Below are positions 16,587-26,135 of a stretch of DNA of 64,000 bases, piece by piece. The stretch covers positions 1 to 64,000 of the forward strand of contig JASMAS010000044.1 in NCBI GenBank assembly GCA_030754235.1. Reading direction: 5' to 3'. The translations under genes were made by a program, and so were the position numbers. Source of the DNA: Litorilituus sp. (lineage in GTDB: Bacteria; Pseudomonadota; Gammaproteobacteria; Enterobacterales; Alteromonadaceae). Position 1 is the stretch's first letter; every line of letters begins with the position of its first letter. The notes beneath the pieces were generated by a model. It was not told the origin of the DNA. It worked only from the letters and a program-made list of their open reading frames with translations, and made no database searches.

Positions 16587-19025
16587 ATGTCATCTTTGAA
16601 TAAAAGCTGCTTTCACTGCTATGAACCTATCCCTAAAGGAATAAACCTTACGGTTTCAATCAATAATAAAACGCAACCTATGTGCTGTATTGGTTGCCAA
16701 GCTGTTGCCCAAACCATTGTTGATAACAATTTAACACAATACTATACAGTAAGAACTGAACCCGCAAATAAAGGCTCTCCCCTGATACCAGCGCAATTAC
16801 AAAAAAACAAATTGCTGGATGAACAAGTATTACAAAATGAATTTATTTATCAGGATAAAGGCTTTAAAGAAGCTATTTTAACCGTAGAAGGCATCAGCTG
16901 CGCTGCTTGTGCTTGGTTAATTGAAATGCAACTTAGTAAGTATGATGGTATCAACAACATTAGTGTCAATGCCACCACACAAAGAGCAACAGTGAAATGG
17001 CAAGATAACAAACTTGTGCTTAGTGATATTCTTAATGAGATTGAAAAAATTGGCTATCATGCCCTGCCTTTTAAAGCAAATGAACTTGAACAACGTAATA
17101 AAGTTTTAAGTAAAGTTTTTATTAAAAGGTTAGGTATCAGTGGTATTTTAATGATGCAAATCATGATGATAGCCATTGGTTTATATTTTGGGGCTTTTGG
17201 AGACATGGCTGAGCATAATAAACTCTATTTACGTTGGGTAAGCTTTATTTTAGCTGTCCCCATTATAACCTATGGAGCAATGCCCTTTTATGCTGGAGCT
17301 ATCAACGCACTTAAACTCAAGCGCTTATCTATGGATGTTCCGGTATCCATTGCCATTATTTTAGCCTTTAGTGCCAGCGCTTGGGCAACATTAACAGAGC
17401 AAGGTGAAGTCTATTTTGAGTCTGTATCCATGTTTACTTTTTTATTACTCATAGGTAAATTCTTAGAATTTAGAGCTCGCTCTCACGCCGCACAAGTTTC
17501 TGCTAATCTACTAAAGCTTATGCCAATGACAGCAACAAAGCTAAGTTTCAACAGCAACTTACAAGCTACACACAACAATGACTTCTCTAATAAACAACAC
17601 AAGGAGCAGCTTGTTGCAGCTAAACTTTTGGAAAGAGATGATTTAGTTTTAGTGAAACCGGGCGAAACTATCCCAGCAGACGGTATGATTACTCAGGGCT
17701 TTTCTCAAGTCAATGAAGCAATGCTCTCTGGTGAACAGTTACCTGTGAGCAAACAGGTTAATGATAATGTTTTTGCAGGTACAGTAAATGGTGATGGAAA
17801 TTTAACAGTACAAGTAAAACAACCAAGCAACCAATCATTTTTAAGCCAGTTAATCCGCCTTAGTGAGCGCTCTCAAGCCCATAAGCCCAAATTGGCGCGT
17901 TTATCAGATAAAATTGCCCAATATTTTGTCGCTATTATTTTAGTTACCGCCATAGGTACGGCTATTTATTGGCAACATCATTTACCTGAAGAAGCATTCT
18001 GGATCACCTTATCAGTACTTGTTGCCACCTGCCCTTGTGCATTATCTTTAGCAACCCCCACAGCGCTCACTTGTGCAACGACACGCTTAAATCGCAGCGG
18101 TATCATGATTAAATCCGCCCATGTTATGGAAACCATCCCACAAATAAATTATTTTGCTTTTGATAAAACAGGCACATTAACTACTGGTGAATTTGCCATT
18201 AGCAACGTTAAAATTTATGGAAACTATAGCAAAAAACAGGTACTCGCTATTGCCGCCGCCCTAGAATCACACTCAGAACACCCTTTAGCAAAACCATTTA
18301 TCCCATTTAGGGACTTTGGTTTAACAACAAATGACATTAAGGTTGAGTCAGGTAAAGGAGTAACCGGTGTCGTCAATCAACAACAATTTAGCATAGGCAA
18401 GCCTGCTTGGCTGTTGACATCACTTGATGAAAAAACACAAATAGCCTCTTGTGTACTAGTCAAAAATAACCAGCTGATTGCGGCCTTTTATTTAAACGAT
18501 CAAATCCGAGAAGAAGCCCTATCATTAATGAACGTGATTGGAAAACAGCACCAAACATTAATGTTATCAGGGGATAGTCAAGTAGCATGTAATAAAGTTG
18601 CTGAACAGCTTGGTATTACCCACTGCTTTGGTGGCTTATCTGCCACTGATAAAATGAATACACTTATTAAATTACAAAAGCACCAACAAGCAAAAATAGC
18701 GATGATAGGTGATGGTGTTAATGATTCCCCCGTATTTGGCGCTGCTCATATTTCCATGGCTATGGGCTGTGGTGCTGACATTGCAAAAAGTGGTGCAGAT
18801 GTCATTTTATTGAATAATCAACTGAGCAGTATTACAACATTAACAAAAATTGCTTTAAAAACACGGCGCATTATTATTCAAAACTACCTTTGGGCTTTTG
18901 GCTATAATGCTATTGTGCTGCCACTAGCAGTAGCAGGTTTTATTGCTCCATATATGGCTGTAATAGGTATGTCTACTAGCTCTATTTTAGTTATTACTAA
19001 TTCATTACGCTTGTTAAAGAAATAA
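16587..19025 (+). CDS. ccoI: Copper-translocating P1B-type ATPase for cbb3 oxidase
   Basis: CcoI delivers copper for assembly of the CcoN active site. The 812-aa protein begins with a cysteine-rich zinc-ribbon-like segment (CFHCYEPIPKG...CCIGCQAV). A heavy-metal domain follows with GISCAACAWLIE, then eight membrane helices with CPCALSLATP near residue 481. The phosphorylation site DKTGTLT is near residue 525, SEHPLAKP and GDGVNDSPVFGAAHISMAMG follow, the latter near residue 707. The N-terminal layout is that of the FixI/CcoI subgroup and not of CopA. Only 18 bases separate it from ccoS. Confidence 0.96.
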   Translation: MSSLNKSCFHCYEPIPKGINLTVSINNKTQPMCCIGCQAVAQTIVDNNLTQYYTVRTEPANKGSPLIPAQLQKNKLLDEQVLQNEFIYQDKGFKEAILTVEGISCAACAWLIEMQLSKYDGINNISVNATTQRATVKWQDNKLVLSDILNEIEKIGYHALPFKANELEQRNKVLSKVFIKRLGISGILMMQIMMIAIGLYFGAFGDMAEHNKLYLRWVSFILAVPIITYGAMPFYAGAINALKLKRLSMDVPVSIAIILAFSASAWATLTEQGEVYFESVSMFTFLLLIGKFLEFRARSHAAQVSANLLKLMPMTATKLSFNSNLQATHNNDFSNKQHKEQLVAAKLLERDDLVLVKPGETIPADGMITQGFSQVNEAMLSGEQLPVSKQVNDNVFAGTVNGDGNLTVQVKQPSNQSFLSQLIRLSERSQAHKPKLARLSDKIAQYFVAIILVTAIGTAIYWQHHLPEEAFWITLSVLVATCPCALSLATPTALTCATTRLNRSGIMIKSAHVMETIPQINYFAFDKTGTLTTGEFAISNVKIYGNYSKKQVLAIAAALESHSEHPLAKPFIPFRDFGLTTNDIKVESGKGVTGVVNQQQFSIGKPAWLLTSLDEKTQIASCVLVKNNQLIAAFYLNDQIREEALSLMNVIGKQHQTLMLSGDSQVACNKVAEQLGITHCFGGLSATDKMNTLIKLQKHQQAKIAMIGDGVNDSPVFGAAHISMAMGCGADIAKSGADVILLNNQLSSITTLTKIALKTRRIIIQNYLWAFGYNAIVLPLAVAGFIAPYMAVIGMSTSSILVITNSLRLLKK

Positions 19026-19043
19026 AATTTCGGGAGTAAAAAA

Positions 19044-19277
19044 ATGAGTATCATTTATATATTAATCCCTATTGCTGTTTTACTCACGGTCATTGGTATT
19101 TATTTGTTTTTTTGGGCTGTAAAAACTGAACAGTTTGATGATCTAGAAAAGCAAGGCATGAGCATTCTTTTTGATGATGATAAAATAGACGACAGCGCAA
19201 GATTTGAAAGGGCTGAGAAAGAAAAAAATAACGATACACAAAACGCTAGTACCGAAAAAGAAACGGATACAAGATAA
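19044..19277 (+). CDS. ccoS: cbb3 oxidase maturation protein CcoS
   Basis: This 77-aa protein has one N-terminal membrane helix (IYILIPIAVLLTVIGIYLFFWAVKTEQFDDLEKQG), the signature of CcoS, which is needed for cofactor insertion into cbb3 oxidase. The tail is acidic with a run of D and E and ends in a KEKNNDTQNAS segment. GGGAG (19032-19036) precedes the ATG. The next gene begins one base after the stop. Confidence 0.93.
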   Translation: MSIIYILIPIAVLLTVIGIYLFFWAVKTEQFDDLEKQGMSILFDDDKIDDSARFERAEKEKNNDTQNASTEKETDTR

Positions 19278-19278
19278 A

Positions 19279-20037
19279 ATGAGTTTAGATTTATTCACTG
19301 CTTTTATCATCGGCTTACTTGGTTCAGGACATTGTATTGCCATGTGTGGCGGCATAACCACGATGCTAACCTCGGCATTAGCCCCCCATAAATATACTGC
19401 TAGTAAACAAATTCAGATCAATGAGCAACACTTAGCTACTTATCACTCAAAACAATCAATCCAAACGAAACTAAAAGTTCCGAGTAAATATACCTTAATT
19501 GTTTTTTATAATATTGGTCGAATTGCTTCATATAGCGTAATAGGAGCAATTGTTGGCTTTACCGGTTCTATAGCCGCTAAAAATATGGGAATGCCTTTAG
19601 CGGGTTTACGATTATTTTCAGCTGTCTTTGTTATTCTCTTAGGATTATATCTAGGGCAATGGTTAATGTGGTTGAATCGTGTTGAAGCATTAGGCAAAAT
19701 TCTGTGGCAATTTATATCACCTTTAGCAACAAAAGTCATTCCAGTTGCCAGCCCACCCAAAGCTTTTTCTTTAGGGGCTATTTGGGGCTGGTTACCCTGC
19801 GGTCTAGTCTACTCGACGTTAACTTGGGCATTAGCCAGTGGTAGCGTTATGAGTGGAGCAAGTATTATGTTTTGTTTTGGTTTAGGAACCTTACCGGCTC
19901 TATTCACTTTATCTTTGAGTTTGAACAGCATAAAAAACCTACTCGTCAAACCAACCTTTAGAAGAACAATGGCTTTTATGTTAATATTCTACGGTATTTA
20001 TAGTTTTATTGTTGCATGTCAACAAATGTTCTACTAA
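19279..20037 (+). CDS. TauE/SafE-family membrane protein linked to cbb3 assembly
   Basis: This 252-aa protein has six or more predicted membrane helices. It opens MSLDLFTAFIIGLLGSGHCIAMCGG, where the first helix carries the CxxxC-type SGHCIAMCGG motif of the COG2836 branch, later followed by GAIWGWLPCGLVYSTLTWALASGS. This branch is commonly placed after ccoS in gammaproteobacteria and is suspected to act in metal or thiol handling for cytochrome oxidase. The family name 'sulfite exporter' is a database label and I do not infer sulfite as substrate. ATG 19279 is adjacent to the ccoS stop; the open extension from 19204 lies within ccoS. Confidence 0.85.
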   Translation: MSLDLFTAFIIGLLGSGHCIAMCGGITTMLTSALAPHKYTASKQIQINEQHLATYHSKQSIQTKLKVPSKYTLIVFYNIGRIASYSVIGAIVGFTGSIAAKNMGMPLAGLRLFSAVFVILLGLYLGQWLMWLNRVEALGKILWQFISPLATKVIPVASPPKAFSLGAIWGWLPCGLVYSTLTWALASGSVMSGASIMFCFGLGTLPALFTLSLSLNSIKNLLVKPTFRRTMAFMLIFYGIYSFIVACQQMFY

Positions 20038-20132
20038 CATAGTCTAGCCCTGAAAATTAGAGCAAATACCTTAAAATCCTTAACGATAGTCGGGTTATTA
20101 GAAATTTATCTCTAAAAGAAGTAGAATCAAAG

Positions 20133-20852
20133 ATGTCCCATAAAAGTTGTCCTAGTCCACAGCATATTAAATGTCAAAATTGCAGTATCAGTGAGCTTTG
20201 TCTACCATTTACGCTAAATGAGCAAGAGCTTAGTACACTTGATGAAATTATTGACCGTAAGCGTCCTGTTCATAAAGGTGATAAAATCTTTAATGATGGC
20301 CAAGAGCTACATTCACTGTATGCAATTCGTTCTGGCACCTTTAAAACATTTACAGTTAATGAGCAAGGTGAAGAGCAAATTACTGGCTTTCATTTAGCTG
20401 GTGATCTGCTTGGTTTTGATGCTATTGCTGATTCAGAGCATAAAAGCTTTGCCCAAGCGCTAGAAACATCGATGGTTTGTGAAGTGCCTTATAATAATTT
20501 AGACAAGCTTTCAAACACCATGCCTAAGCTAAAAAAGCAAGTATTGCGCTTAATGAGTAATGAAATTAGAACTGATCAAGAGATGCTTACGTTACTTAAC
20601 CGTAAAAATGCTGAGCAACGCGTAGCTACTTTTTTAGTGAGTTTAAGTGATAGATATCACGCTAGGGGTTTGTCAGCAACTGCATTCCGCTTGACTATGA
20701 CACGAAGCGATATAGGTAATTATATCGGTTTGACCGTAGAAACAATTAGTCGATTACTAAATCGTTTCCATAAAAATGGCTTAATTAAGGTTGATGGTAA
20801 GCTTATCACTATCATCGATATTGATGAATTAATTGACTGCGCCGCTAACTAA
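20133..20852 (+). CDS. fnr: Oxygen-sensing regulator FNR (EtrA)
   Basis: This 239-aa protein aligns closely with E. coli FNR. Cluster ligands are Cys14, Cys17 and Cys23 ([10 protein letters not shown]) and Cys116 (TSMVCEVPY). Shared blocks are [38 protein letters not shown], the dimer helix region, and the DNA-reading helix [26 protein letters not shown]. Loss of the 4Fe-4S cluster in oxygen inactivates the family. It follows the cbb3 genes and precedes uspE, an order also seen in Shewanella-like bacteria. It is the orthologue; the protein at 11497 is the divergent paralogue. Confidence 0.97.
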   Translation: MSHKSCPSPQHIKCQNCSISELCLPFTLNEQELSTLDEIIDRKRPVHKGDKIFNDGQELHSLYAIRSGTFKTFTVNEQGEEQITGFHLAGDLLGFDAIADSEHKSFAQALETSMVCEVPYNNLDKLSNTMPKLKKQVLRLMSNEIRTDQEMLTLLNRKNAEQRVATFLVSLSDRYHARGLSATAFRLTMTRSDIGNYIGLTVETISRLLNRFHKNGLIKVDGKLITIIDIDELIDCAAN

Positions 20853-20890
20853 TTTCAACCTATCCCTTCGTAAAATATTCCGTGTAAAAT

Positions 20891-20914
20891 TAGCACTACA
20901 CTTATGTAGTGCTA
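20891..20914 (+). terminator. Perfect hairpin after fnr (possible terminator)
   Basis: TAGCACTACA (20891-20900) and TGTAGTGCTA (20905-20914) form a perfect 10-bp stem with a CTTA loop, 39 bases after the fnr stop. No T-run follows, so termination is unproven; it may instead protect the 3' end. Confidence 0.45.
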
Positions 20915-20936
20915 CTGTATAAAAACCTCAAAGAAA

Positions 20937-20950
20937 TTGATTGAAAACAA
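20937..20950. promoter_or_regulatory. FNR-like box upstream of uspE
   Basis: TTGATTGAAAACAA matches the FNR consensus at 9 of 10 positions and lies 79 bases before the uspE start. It is identical to the 14-mer at 15917. Confidence 0.45.
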
Positions 20951-21028
20951 GCATTAATTGAATACTTTTGCTATAAGTTAGTAAAGCAAAGTCGTAGATA
21001 TTGTTTATCAAAACAAAGTGAGATTATC

Positions 21029-21976
21029 ATGGAAACTTATCAGAATATACTTGCCATTGTTGATCCAAGTACGGACGAACAAAAAGCACTTAAAAGAGCT
21101 ATCAAATTAGCAGATTGCATCAAAAACAAAGGTAATTCAACAGTGACAGTCACTGCTTTTTTATCTATTTTCGACTTCTCTTACGAAATGACTACAATTC
21201 TCTCTAGTGCCGAACGTGATGTTATGCGTCAATCTGTCATCAAAGATAAAGAAGAATGGCTACAAGAAGTTATCGATAAGCTAGAAAGTGATATCGATAC
21301 AGTTTGCCAAGTAGTTTGGCACCACCGCCCTTTTGAAGCTATCATAGAACAAGTGATTGAGCATAACTTTGATCTTCTAATCAAAGGTACACACCAACAC
21401 GATAAGTTAAAATCAGTAGTCTTCACGCCTACAGACTGGCATATTTTGCGTAAGTGCCCATGTCCTGTCTTACTTGTTAAAGATCACGCATGGCCTGAAA
21501 ATGGTAATATCATCGCGGCGGTGAATGTAGGTAGCAATGAAGATGAACATCATTCACTTAATGCAAAAATTACCGAAGAAGCAAAACAGCTTTCCCATTT
21601 GATTAAAGCTAATGTTCACTTAGTTAACTCATATCCAGGTACACCGGTCAATATTGCTATTGAAATACCTGAATTCAACTCTACTGAATATAATGACAAT
21701 ATGCTTAAACATCACCAACAAGCCATGATTAATTATGCTAACCAATACGATATTAGTGTCATGAACACTCATGTAGAAGAAGGTTTACCTGAAGCAGTTA
21801 TTGAACAGATCGCACAGAAAATTGATGCTGAACTAGTAATATTAGGCACAGTAGGTAGAACTGGGTTTTCAGCAGCATTAATTGGTAACACCGCCGAGCA
21901 TGTTATTGATCAACTCAACTGTGATGTACTGGCTCTAAAACCCGAAGGGTATATTTCACCTCTGGCAGAAGCATAA
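21029..21976 (+). CDS. uspE: Universal stress protein E (tandem Usp domains)
   Basis: This 315-aa cytoplasmic protein has two Usp domains in tandem. The first (about 1-150) opens YQNILAIVDPSTDEQKALKRAIKLA and ends KGTHQHDKLKSVVFTPTDWHILRKCPCPVLLVKD. The second (about 155-310) ends LVILGTVGRTGFSAALIGNTAEHVIDQLNCDVLALKP and has the G-x-x-G-type nucleotide loop. Length and layout match E. coli UspE, whose gene also adjoins fnr. It is probably regulated by oxygen through the FNR-like box at 20937, which is an inference. Confidence 0.95.
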   Translation: METYQNILAIVDPSTDEQKALKRAIKLADCIKNKGNSTVTVTAFLSIFDFSYEMTTILSSAERDVMRQSVIKDKEEWLQEVIDKLESDIDTVCQVVWHHRPFEAIIEQVIEHNFDLLIKGTHQHDKLKSVVFTPTDWHILRKCPCPVLLVKDHAWPENGNIIAAVNVGSNEDEHHSLNAKITEEAKQLSHLIKANVHLVNSYPGTPVNIAIEIPEFNSTEYNDNMLKHHQQAMINYANQYDISVMNTHVEEGLPEAVIEQIAQKIDAELVILGTVGRTGFSAALIGNTAEHVIDQLNCDVLALKPEGYISPLAEA

Positions 21977-22024
21977 GTAAATAATTAACGGTAAAGGATG
22001 TCATGTTTAACCACACAGACAACC

Positions 22025-22053
22025 TTGTAGCTTAAATAACATGGGGGTATAAT
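22025..22053 (+). promoter_or_regulatory. Sigma-70 promoter of ttcA
   Basis: TTGTAG (22025-22030) and a perfect TATAAT (22048-22053) are separated by exactly 17 bases. The expected start near 22060 gives a leader of about 35 bases before the ttcA ATG at 22096. Confidence 0.75.
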
Positions 22054-22095
22054 GCGCGGCGAATTACCCTGCTTCATGTAACTTAAGTACCCTTT

Positions 22096-23016
22096 ATGAC
22101 AATACCACCATCTCAGCCATTAACAGCTACCCAACACACCCAACTGTCTAAACTAGAAAAAAGACTAAGACATCATGTTGGTCAAGCTATTGCGCAATAC
22201 AATATGATTGAAGATGGCGATAAAGTCATGGTGTGTTTATCAGGTGGAAAAGATAGCTACGCTTTACTTAGTATTTTAATACTACTTAAAAAGTCTGCTC
22301 CGATAAACTTTGATTTAGTCGCTGTTAATTTAGACCAAAAACAACCCGGTTTTCCTGATCATATCTTACCTAATTATCTTGACAGCATAGGTGTTGAGTA
22401 CCATATCGTCGAAGAAGATACCTACGCCATCGTTAAAGATAAAATTCCAGAGGGTAAAACCACTTGTAGTTTATGCTCAAGATTAAGAAGAGCTGTGCTT
22501 TATAAAGCGGCAAAAAATTTGGGCGCCACAAAAATAGCCTTGGGCCACCACCGTGATGATATGATAGAAACTTTAATGCTCAACATGTTTTATGGTGGCA
22601 AAATGAAAGCCATGCCAGCAAAGCTTGTTTCGGATAACGGTGAACATGTTGTCATACGTCCATTGGCTTTTTGTAAAGAAAGTGAATTAATTCAATATGG
22701 TGATTTAAAGCAATTCCCTATTATCCCTTGTAATTTATGTGGTTCACAACCTAACTTACAACGTCAAAATATTAAACGCATGCTCAATGAATGGCACGAA
22801 CTGTATCCGGGCCGAATAGAGTCTATGTTTACTGCAATGCGTAACGTAGTTCCGTCACACTTGTGTGATAATAATTTATTTGACTTCAAAAATATTAATA
22901 GCTCATCAGGCATTATTGATGGTGGTGATTTAGTGTTTGATCAAGAAGCGTTTAGCCGGCCTAAACAGACAAATAACGAGCTAGTTAACGCACTAAATGT
23001 TGTCGAAGTAAAATAG
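22096..23016 (+). CDS. ttcA: tRNA 2-thiocytidine(32) synthetase
   Basis: TtcA thiolates cytidine 32 in certain tRNAs using ATP and a labile Fe-S cluster. The 306-aa protein has the PP-loop motif SGGKDS at residues 49-54. Two cysteine pairs follow, CSLC at 124-127 and CNLC at 212-215, of which the first with Cys215-type residues holds the cluster. [28 protein letters not shown] is the characteristic TtcA core. The gene lies near uspE and fnr in E. coli as well. It has its own strong promoter. Confidence 0.97.
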   Translation: MTIPPSQPLTATQHTQLSKLEKRLRHHVGQAIAQYNMIEDGDKVMVCLSGGKDSYALLSILILLKKSAPINFDLVAVNLDQKQPGFPDHILPNYLDSIGVEYHIVEEDTYAIVKDKIPEGKTTCSLCSRLRRAVLYKAAKNLGATKIALGHHRDDMIETLMLNMFYGGKMKAMPAKLVSDNGEHVVIRPLAFCKESELIQYGDLKQFPIIPCNLCGSQPNLQRQNIKRMLNEWHELYPGRIESMFTAMRNVVPSHLCDNNLFDFKNINSSSGIIDGGDLVFDQEAFSRPKQTNNELVNALNVVEVK

Positions 23017-23038
23017 CAAAAACAAGATATTAAAGGGG

Positions 23039-23914
23039 TTACTCTGAGACAGAAACTCCTGTACTAATCGGGTTGCTTTTTAAGTAGACTTGGTTGTGTC
23101 TTAACATTTTGGTTATTTCAATAACATAATCACTGCCACGCTCAGAATAGGGTAATAAGCCTGTCGCTAAAACTTCCGGGTTTATTGGTTGGTTTTGAGA
23201 GCGTAATTCAAATCGAATATTACGAAGCACTCTATATGCATTGTTAGAGTTTAAATTGTAGAAATATCGCGCAACGGCTTCATCAACGCTTTTAAAGGCG
23301 GCAACTTCGTGCTTCGCACCTTTATTGCGACCGGCGGGAATCATACCGCAACCTTCTCGATAACACCAAATACCAAAGAAGTTTAATCCTACTCTTGCAA
23401 ACCTTGATGTACCCCATGCCGATTCATTAGCTGCCTGTACTAAAACCAGCGCTGTGGGCACTATATCAACTTTTATTAGCAATTCATTTACTTGCTGCAA
23501 AACAGAGCCCTTCTTGTTCACGCGATATCTATTCACTAAAGTCGCTAACGCTTGAAGCTCTTCATCAGACAAAGATAAACCTAAAGACTTTTTTTCCAAC
23601 CACAATTCTAAGCTCGCACGTAAAATTAATAGCTTAGCGTTCTCCCGCTCTACTGCTGGGCGTAAAAAGTCAAAGAACTGTTGTTTTTTGGCTTTTACAT
23701 CCCTAATGGCTGCAAAGTTTGGCAAATTAACTTGATGTAACGGCTTTTCAACCGACTTATTCACCACAGGTTTATTGCTTTTTTCTATTAAATAATTAAT
23801 CCCTTCAACAACACTTTTGTTGGTTGGCTTAGGTTTTAAAAAAGTAAAAGGCGCCAATAAACAAGCCAGTATAACTACTAAAAATATCGATTTATTTAAT
23901 ACTGCTACACTCAT
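23039..23914 (-). CDS. Bax-like glucosaminidase-domain protein
   Basis: This 291-aa protein starts with a hydrophobic segment (SIFLVVILACLLAPFTFL) that is either a signal peptide or a membrane anchor. It carries a glucosaminidase (GH73-type) domain with VQAANESAWGTSRFARVGLNFFGIWCYREGCGMIPAGRN, where the glutamate of NESAWG is the expected catalytic acid. The arrangement and the C-terminal VLATGLLPYSERGSDYVIEITKMLRHN match E. coli Bax. The role is presumably peptidoglycan cleavage in the periplasm. It is the last gene of a leftward group, 23 bases after the membrane protein gene. Confidence 0.88.
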   Translation of the reverse strand: MSVAVLNKSIFLVVILACLLAPFTFLKPKPTNKSVVEGINYLIEKSNKPVVNKSVEKPLHQVNLPNFAAIRDVKAKKQQFFDFLRPAVERENAKLLILRASLELWLEKKSLGLSLSDEELQALATLVNRYRVNKKGSVLQQVNELLIKVDIVPTALVLVQAANESAWGTSRFARVGLNFFGIWCYREGCGMIPAGRNKGAKHEVAAFKSVDEAVARYFYNLNSNNAYRVLRNIRFELRSQNQPINPEVLATGLLPYSERGSDYVIEITKMLRHNQVYLKSNPISTGVSVSE

Positions 23915-23937
23915 TATAAATCCTTCTTATCGTATTG

Positions 23938-24771
23938 CTACGCCGTAAAGGTATCATCAGGATCAGAACCTGATTTAGATACTGACGTGTTGGTTGTGCG
24001 TTCTAACTCATCAATAGCTTTATCTGTTGCTATACTCACACCAAATATTTCACGATATAAAATACCTTTTACATTGTAAAACAGTGGTGCTAAATAAGTA
24101 AAACCAAACAAAAAACATAAAATACCTAATGGCGCTACGCTTGTTTCTATCAATAGTGCAAATGGAAAGAGCAACATAACTAATGACATGAGTAAAATAA
24201 AGTGCAGTAAAAATAATGGTAGTATTTGAAAACGTAATGCCTGAATTGACACAACTACAGCCTTTATGGGCATCATTTTCTTTTCAATCACTAAAGGGAT
24301 GGTTAATGAAAGCGTTATCGCCAAAAATAGGCCCGGCAATACAAACAGTTGAAAACCAATACTAGTTAACAGGGACGTAAATAAGGCACATAATACTATC
24401 CAGCTAGCGCGATTTAAAAAGCCAAAAGTCATTTTTACATGGCTTTTCATACCTACCGCATGAAGTACTCCCATCATTTCAACCCCTGCAATAAAAGGCC
24501 ATACGGCAATAGTGACTACAACATTGACTAGCATACTCGCTTGACGGTCTGCCAATACGGCTTCAATGCCACCCAGATAATTACTGATAACAAAGGAAAC
24601 CAACATACCTAACAGCAATGAGAATAATAACCCTAGATTAATAGCTACTCGAGATTTTAGTGTTAACTGCCACGCTTCGGTTAAAGTTGCTTTAACATCA
24701 ATTTTATAGTCACCTTTTAAGGCTCGATCTATACTGCCACCAATTTGAACGATAGATATTTTTTCAGGCAA
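23938..24771 (-). CDS. Unrecognised multi-pass membrane protein
   Basis: I do not recognise a named family. The 277-aa protein has a cytoplasmic-looking N-terminus (about 40 residues) and roughly six hydrophobic segments. These include INLGLLFSLLLGMLVSFVISNYL, MLVNVVVTIAVWPFIAGVEMMGVL, WIVLCALFTSLLTSIGFQLFVLPGLFLAITLSLTIPLVI, LPLFLLHFILLMSLVMLLFPFALLI and ILCFLFGFTYLAPLFYNVKGILY. The tail is polar and acidic (TSVSKSGSDPDDTFTA). The layout resembles YciC/DUF975-type integral membrane proteins, but this is only a resemblance. Co-orientation with bax and LysE-type genes suggests a shared transcript. Confidence 0.75.
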   Translation of the reverse strand: MPEKISIVQIGGSIDRALKGDYKIDVKATLTEAWQLTLKSRVAINLGLLFSLLLGMLVSFVISNYLGGIEAVLADRQASMLVNVVVTIAVWPFIAGVEMMGVLHAVGMKSHVKMTFGFLNRASWIVLCALFTSLLTSIGFQLFVLPGLFLAITLSLTIPLVIEKKMMPIKAVVVSIQALRFQILPLFLLHFILLMSLVMLLFPFALLIETSVAPLGILCFLFGFTYLAPLFYNVKGILYREIFGVSIATDKAIDELERTTNTSVSKSGSDPDDTFTA

Positions 24772-24868
24772 AATAAAAACCCTTAATTAAATAAAACAAT
24801 AAACTAAATGAACCGACATTATACCCTAACAACCAAAAAAGTTCTTCTGTCTATCATTTCAAGGAAAA

Positions 24869-25552
24869 TTAGTGTAAATCACTAAGCACAAGCTGAATGG
24901 CAAGAACTAGCAACACGCCCCCCATTACTCGATCCAACAAATACCCTTTTAATTGTAAAAAGTATCGCACTCGATAATGTGTAAGTAAGTAAGATAAAAA
25001 TATAAACCAAGCAGCTGTCGCTATGGCCATATAAAGACCATAACTGAACTTAATTAAAAATGGTGTTTCTGGTGCAATAATAACTGAAAATAAGCTGACA
25101 AAAAATAATGTTGCTTTAACATTAAGTCCATTAATCAAAAAACCCGTTAAAAACGCTTTTTTTGTAGAAGGGTAATCAAGGTTGTTTGGCGCACTAAATA
25201 ACAAAGATTGCTCACCCTGCTGAGTATTGCTTAAAATTAGTATATTTTCACTTTCATTAGTCGGTTTTGCCGCACGTAAACCATGCCAAGCAATATAACA
25301 AAAATAGCCCGCTGCAATATATTTAAGTGCTGTAAATAACCTTTCATCACTAGCAATTAATAGCCCTATACCGACCAATGAATAGCTAACATGCAATAAA
25401 ATACCACTTGCAATGCCAAAACTTGTGATAACAGCAGTACGCCGATCATAACGAATACTTTGCTTTAGGATAATAGCAAAATCAGGACCGGGACTAGCAA
25501 CGGCAAGTAAGTGCACTAAAGCAATAATAAAAAATTGTTCGATATATGACAT
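24869..25552 (-). CDS. LysE/RhtB-family amino-acid exporter
   Basis: This 227-aa inner-membrane protein has about six helices and the LysE/RhtB signature LLAVASPGPDFAIILKQSIRYDRRTAVITSFGIASGILLHVSYSLVGIGLLIA. Members export amino acids such as homoserine, threonine, lysine or leucine. The substrate cannot be read from the sequence. The loop between helices 3 and 4 (about residues 95-130) is longer than usual. It starts 14 bases after the DUF1415 gene stop on the same strand. Confidence 0.9.
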   Translation of the reverse strand: MSYIEQFFIIALVHLLAVASPGPDFAIILKQSIRYDRRTAVITSFGIASGILLHVSYSLVGIGLLIASDERLFTALKYIAAGYFCYIAWHGLRAAKPTNESENILILSNTQQGEQSLLFSAPNNLDYPSTKKAFLTGFLINGLNVKATLFFVSLFSVIIAPETPFLIKFSYGLYMAIATAAWFIFLSYLLTHYRVRYFLQLKGYLLDRVMGGVLLVLAIQLVLSDLH

Positions 25553-25566
25553 ATAAGCTTTAACAG

Positions 25567-26130
25567 TTAAGAGTGTTGCTGATGAATGCGAGCCAGCACT
25601 TGTTGAAAGTAATTAGCCCCTTTATCGTTGGCTAAAGTAATATTATTATCGGGAATTTTTTCAGGCGCTTTATAAACAGATAATACCTTAGCCATGCTGG
25701 CTTCTCGAATAATATGGATAACAGGATAAGGTGAGCGATTGGTGAAATTACTGGCATCATCATAATCTACCCCGTCAAAACAATATTCTGGGTGCATACT
25801 GGCTAACTGAAAAACGCCCTCAAACCCCGACTCAACTATTAGATCATTCGCGTAGTCAACCAGGTCTAAATAACGTTCAAAATGGCGAAAACCCTTAGTG
25901 TAAATAACAAGGGTTGTTTCTAATTTATCATGCTTTTGTAGATATCGACACTGCTCAACAAGTTCATGCAACGCAGATTTTAATTGTTCTGCTGATGAGT
26001 TATGATAATGAATGGTATTATTAATAAATTCTTTTTTAGCAAAAGGACAAAAGTTAAGTCCAATAATAATTTCATCAACCCACTGTTTTGTGGCGGCTAT
26101 TTCTGTTGAAACTGATTTGTTTATACTCAT
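25567..26130 (-). CDS. DUF1415 domain protein
   Basis: This 187-aa cytoplasmic protein matches DUF1415 throughout: TKQWVDEIIIGLNFCPFAKKEF near the N-terminus, ETTLVIYTKGFRHFERYLDLVDYANDLI, the FQLASMHPEYCFDGVDYDDASNFTNRSPYPVIHIIREASM block, and a short C-terminus. The biochemical role of the family is unknown. The two conserved cysteines (NFCPFAKK and EYCFDG) may bind metal or act in redox chemistry, which is an inference. It lies 5 bases downstream of the ABC exporter gene. Confidence 0.88.
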   Translation of the reverse strand: MSINKSVSTEIAATKQWVDEIIIGLNFCPFAKKEFINNTIHYHNSSAEQLKSALHELVEQCRYLQKHDKLETTLVIYTKGFRHFERYLDLVDYANDLIVESGFEGVFQLASMHPEYCFDGVDYDDASNFTNRSPYPVIHIIREASMAKVLSVYKAPEKIPDNNITLANDKGANYFQQVLARIHQQHS

Positions 26131-26135
26131 AATTA

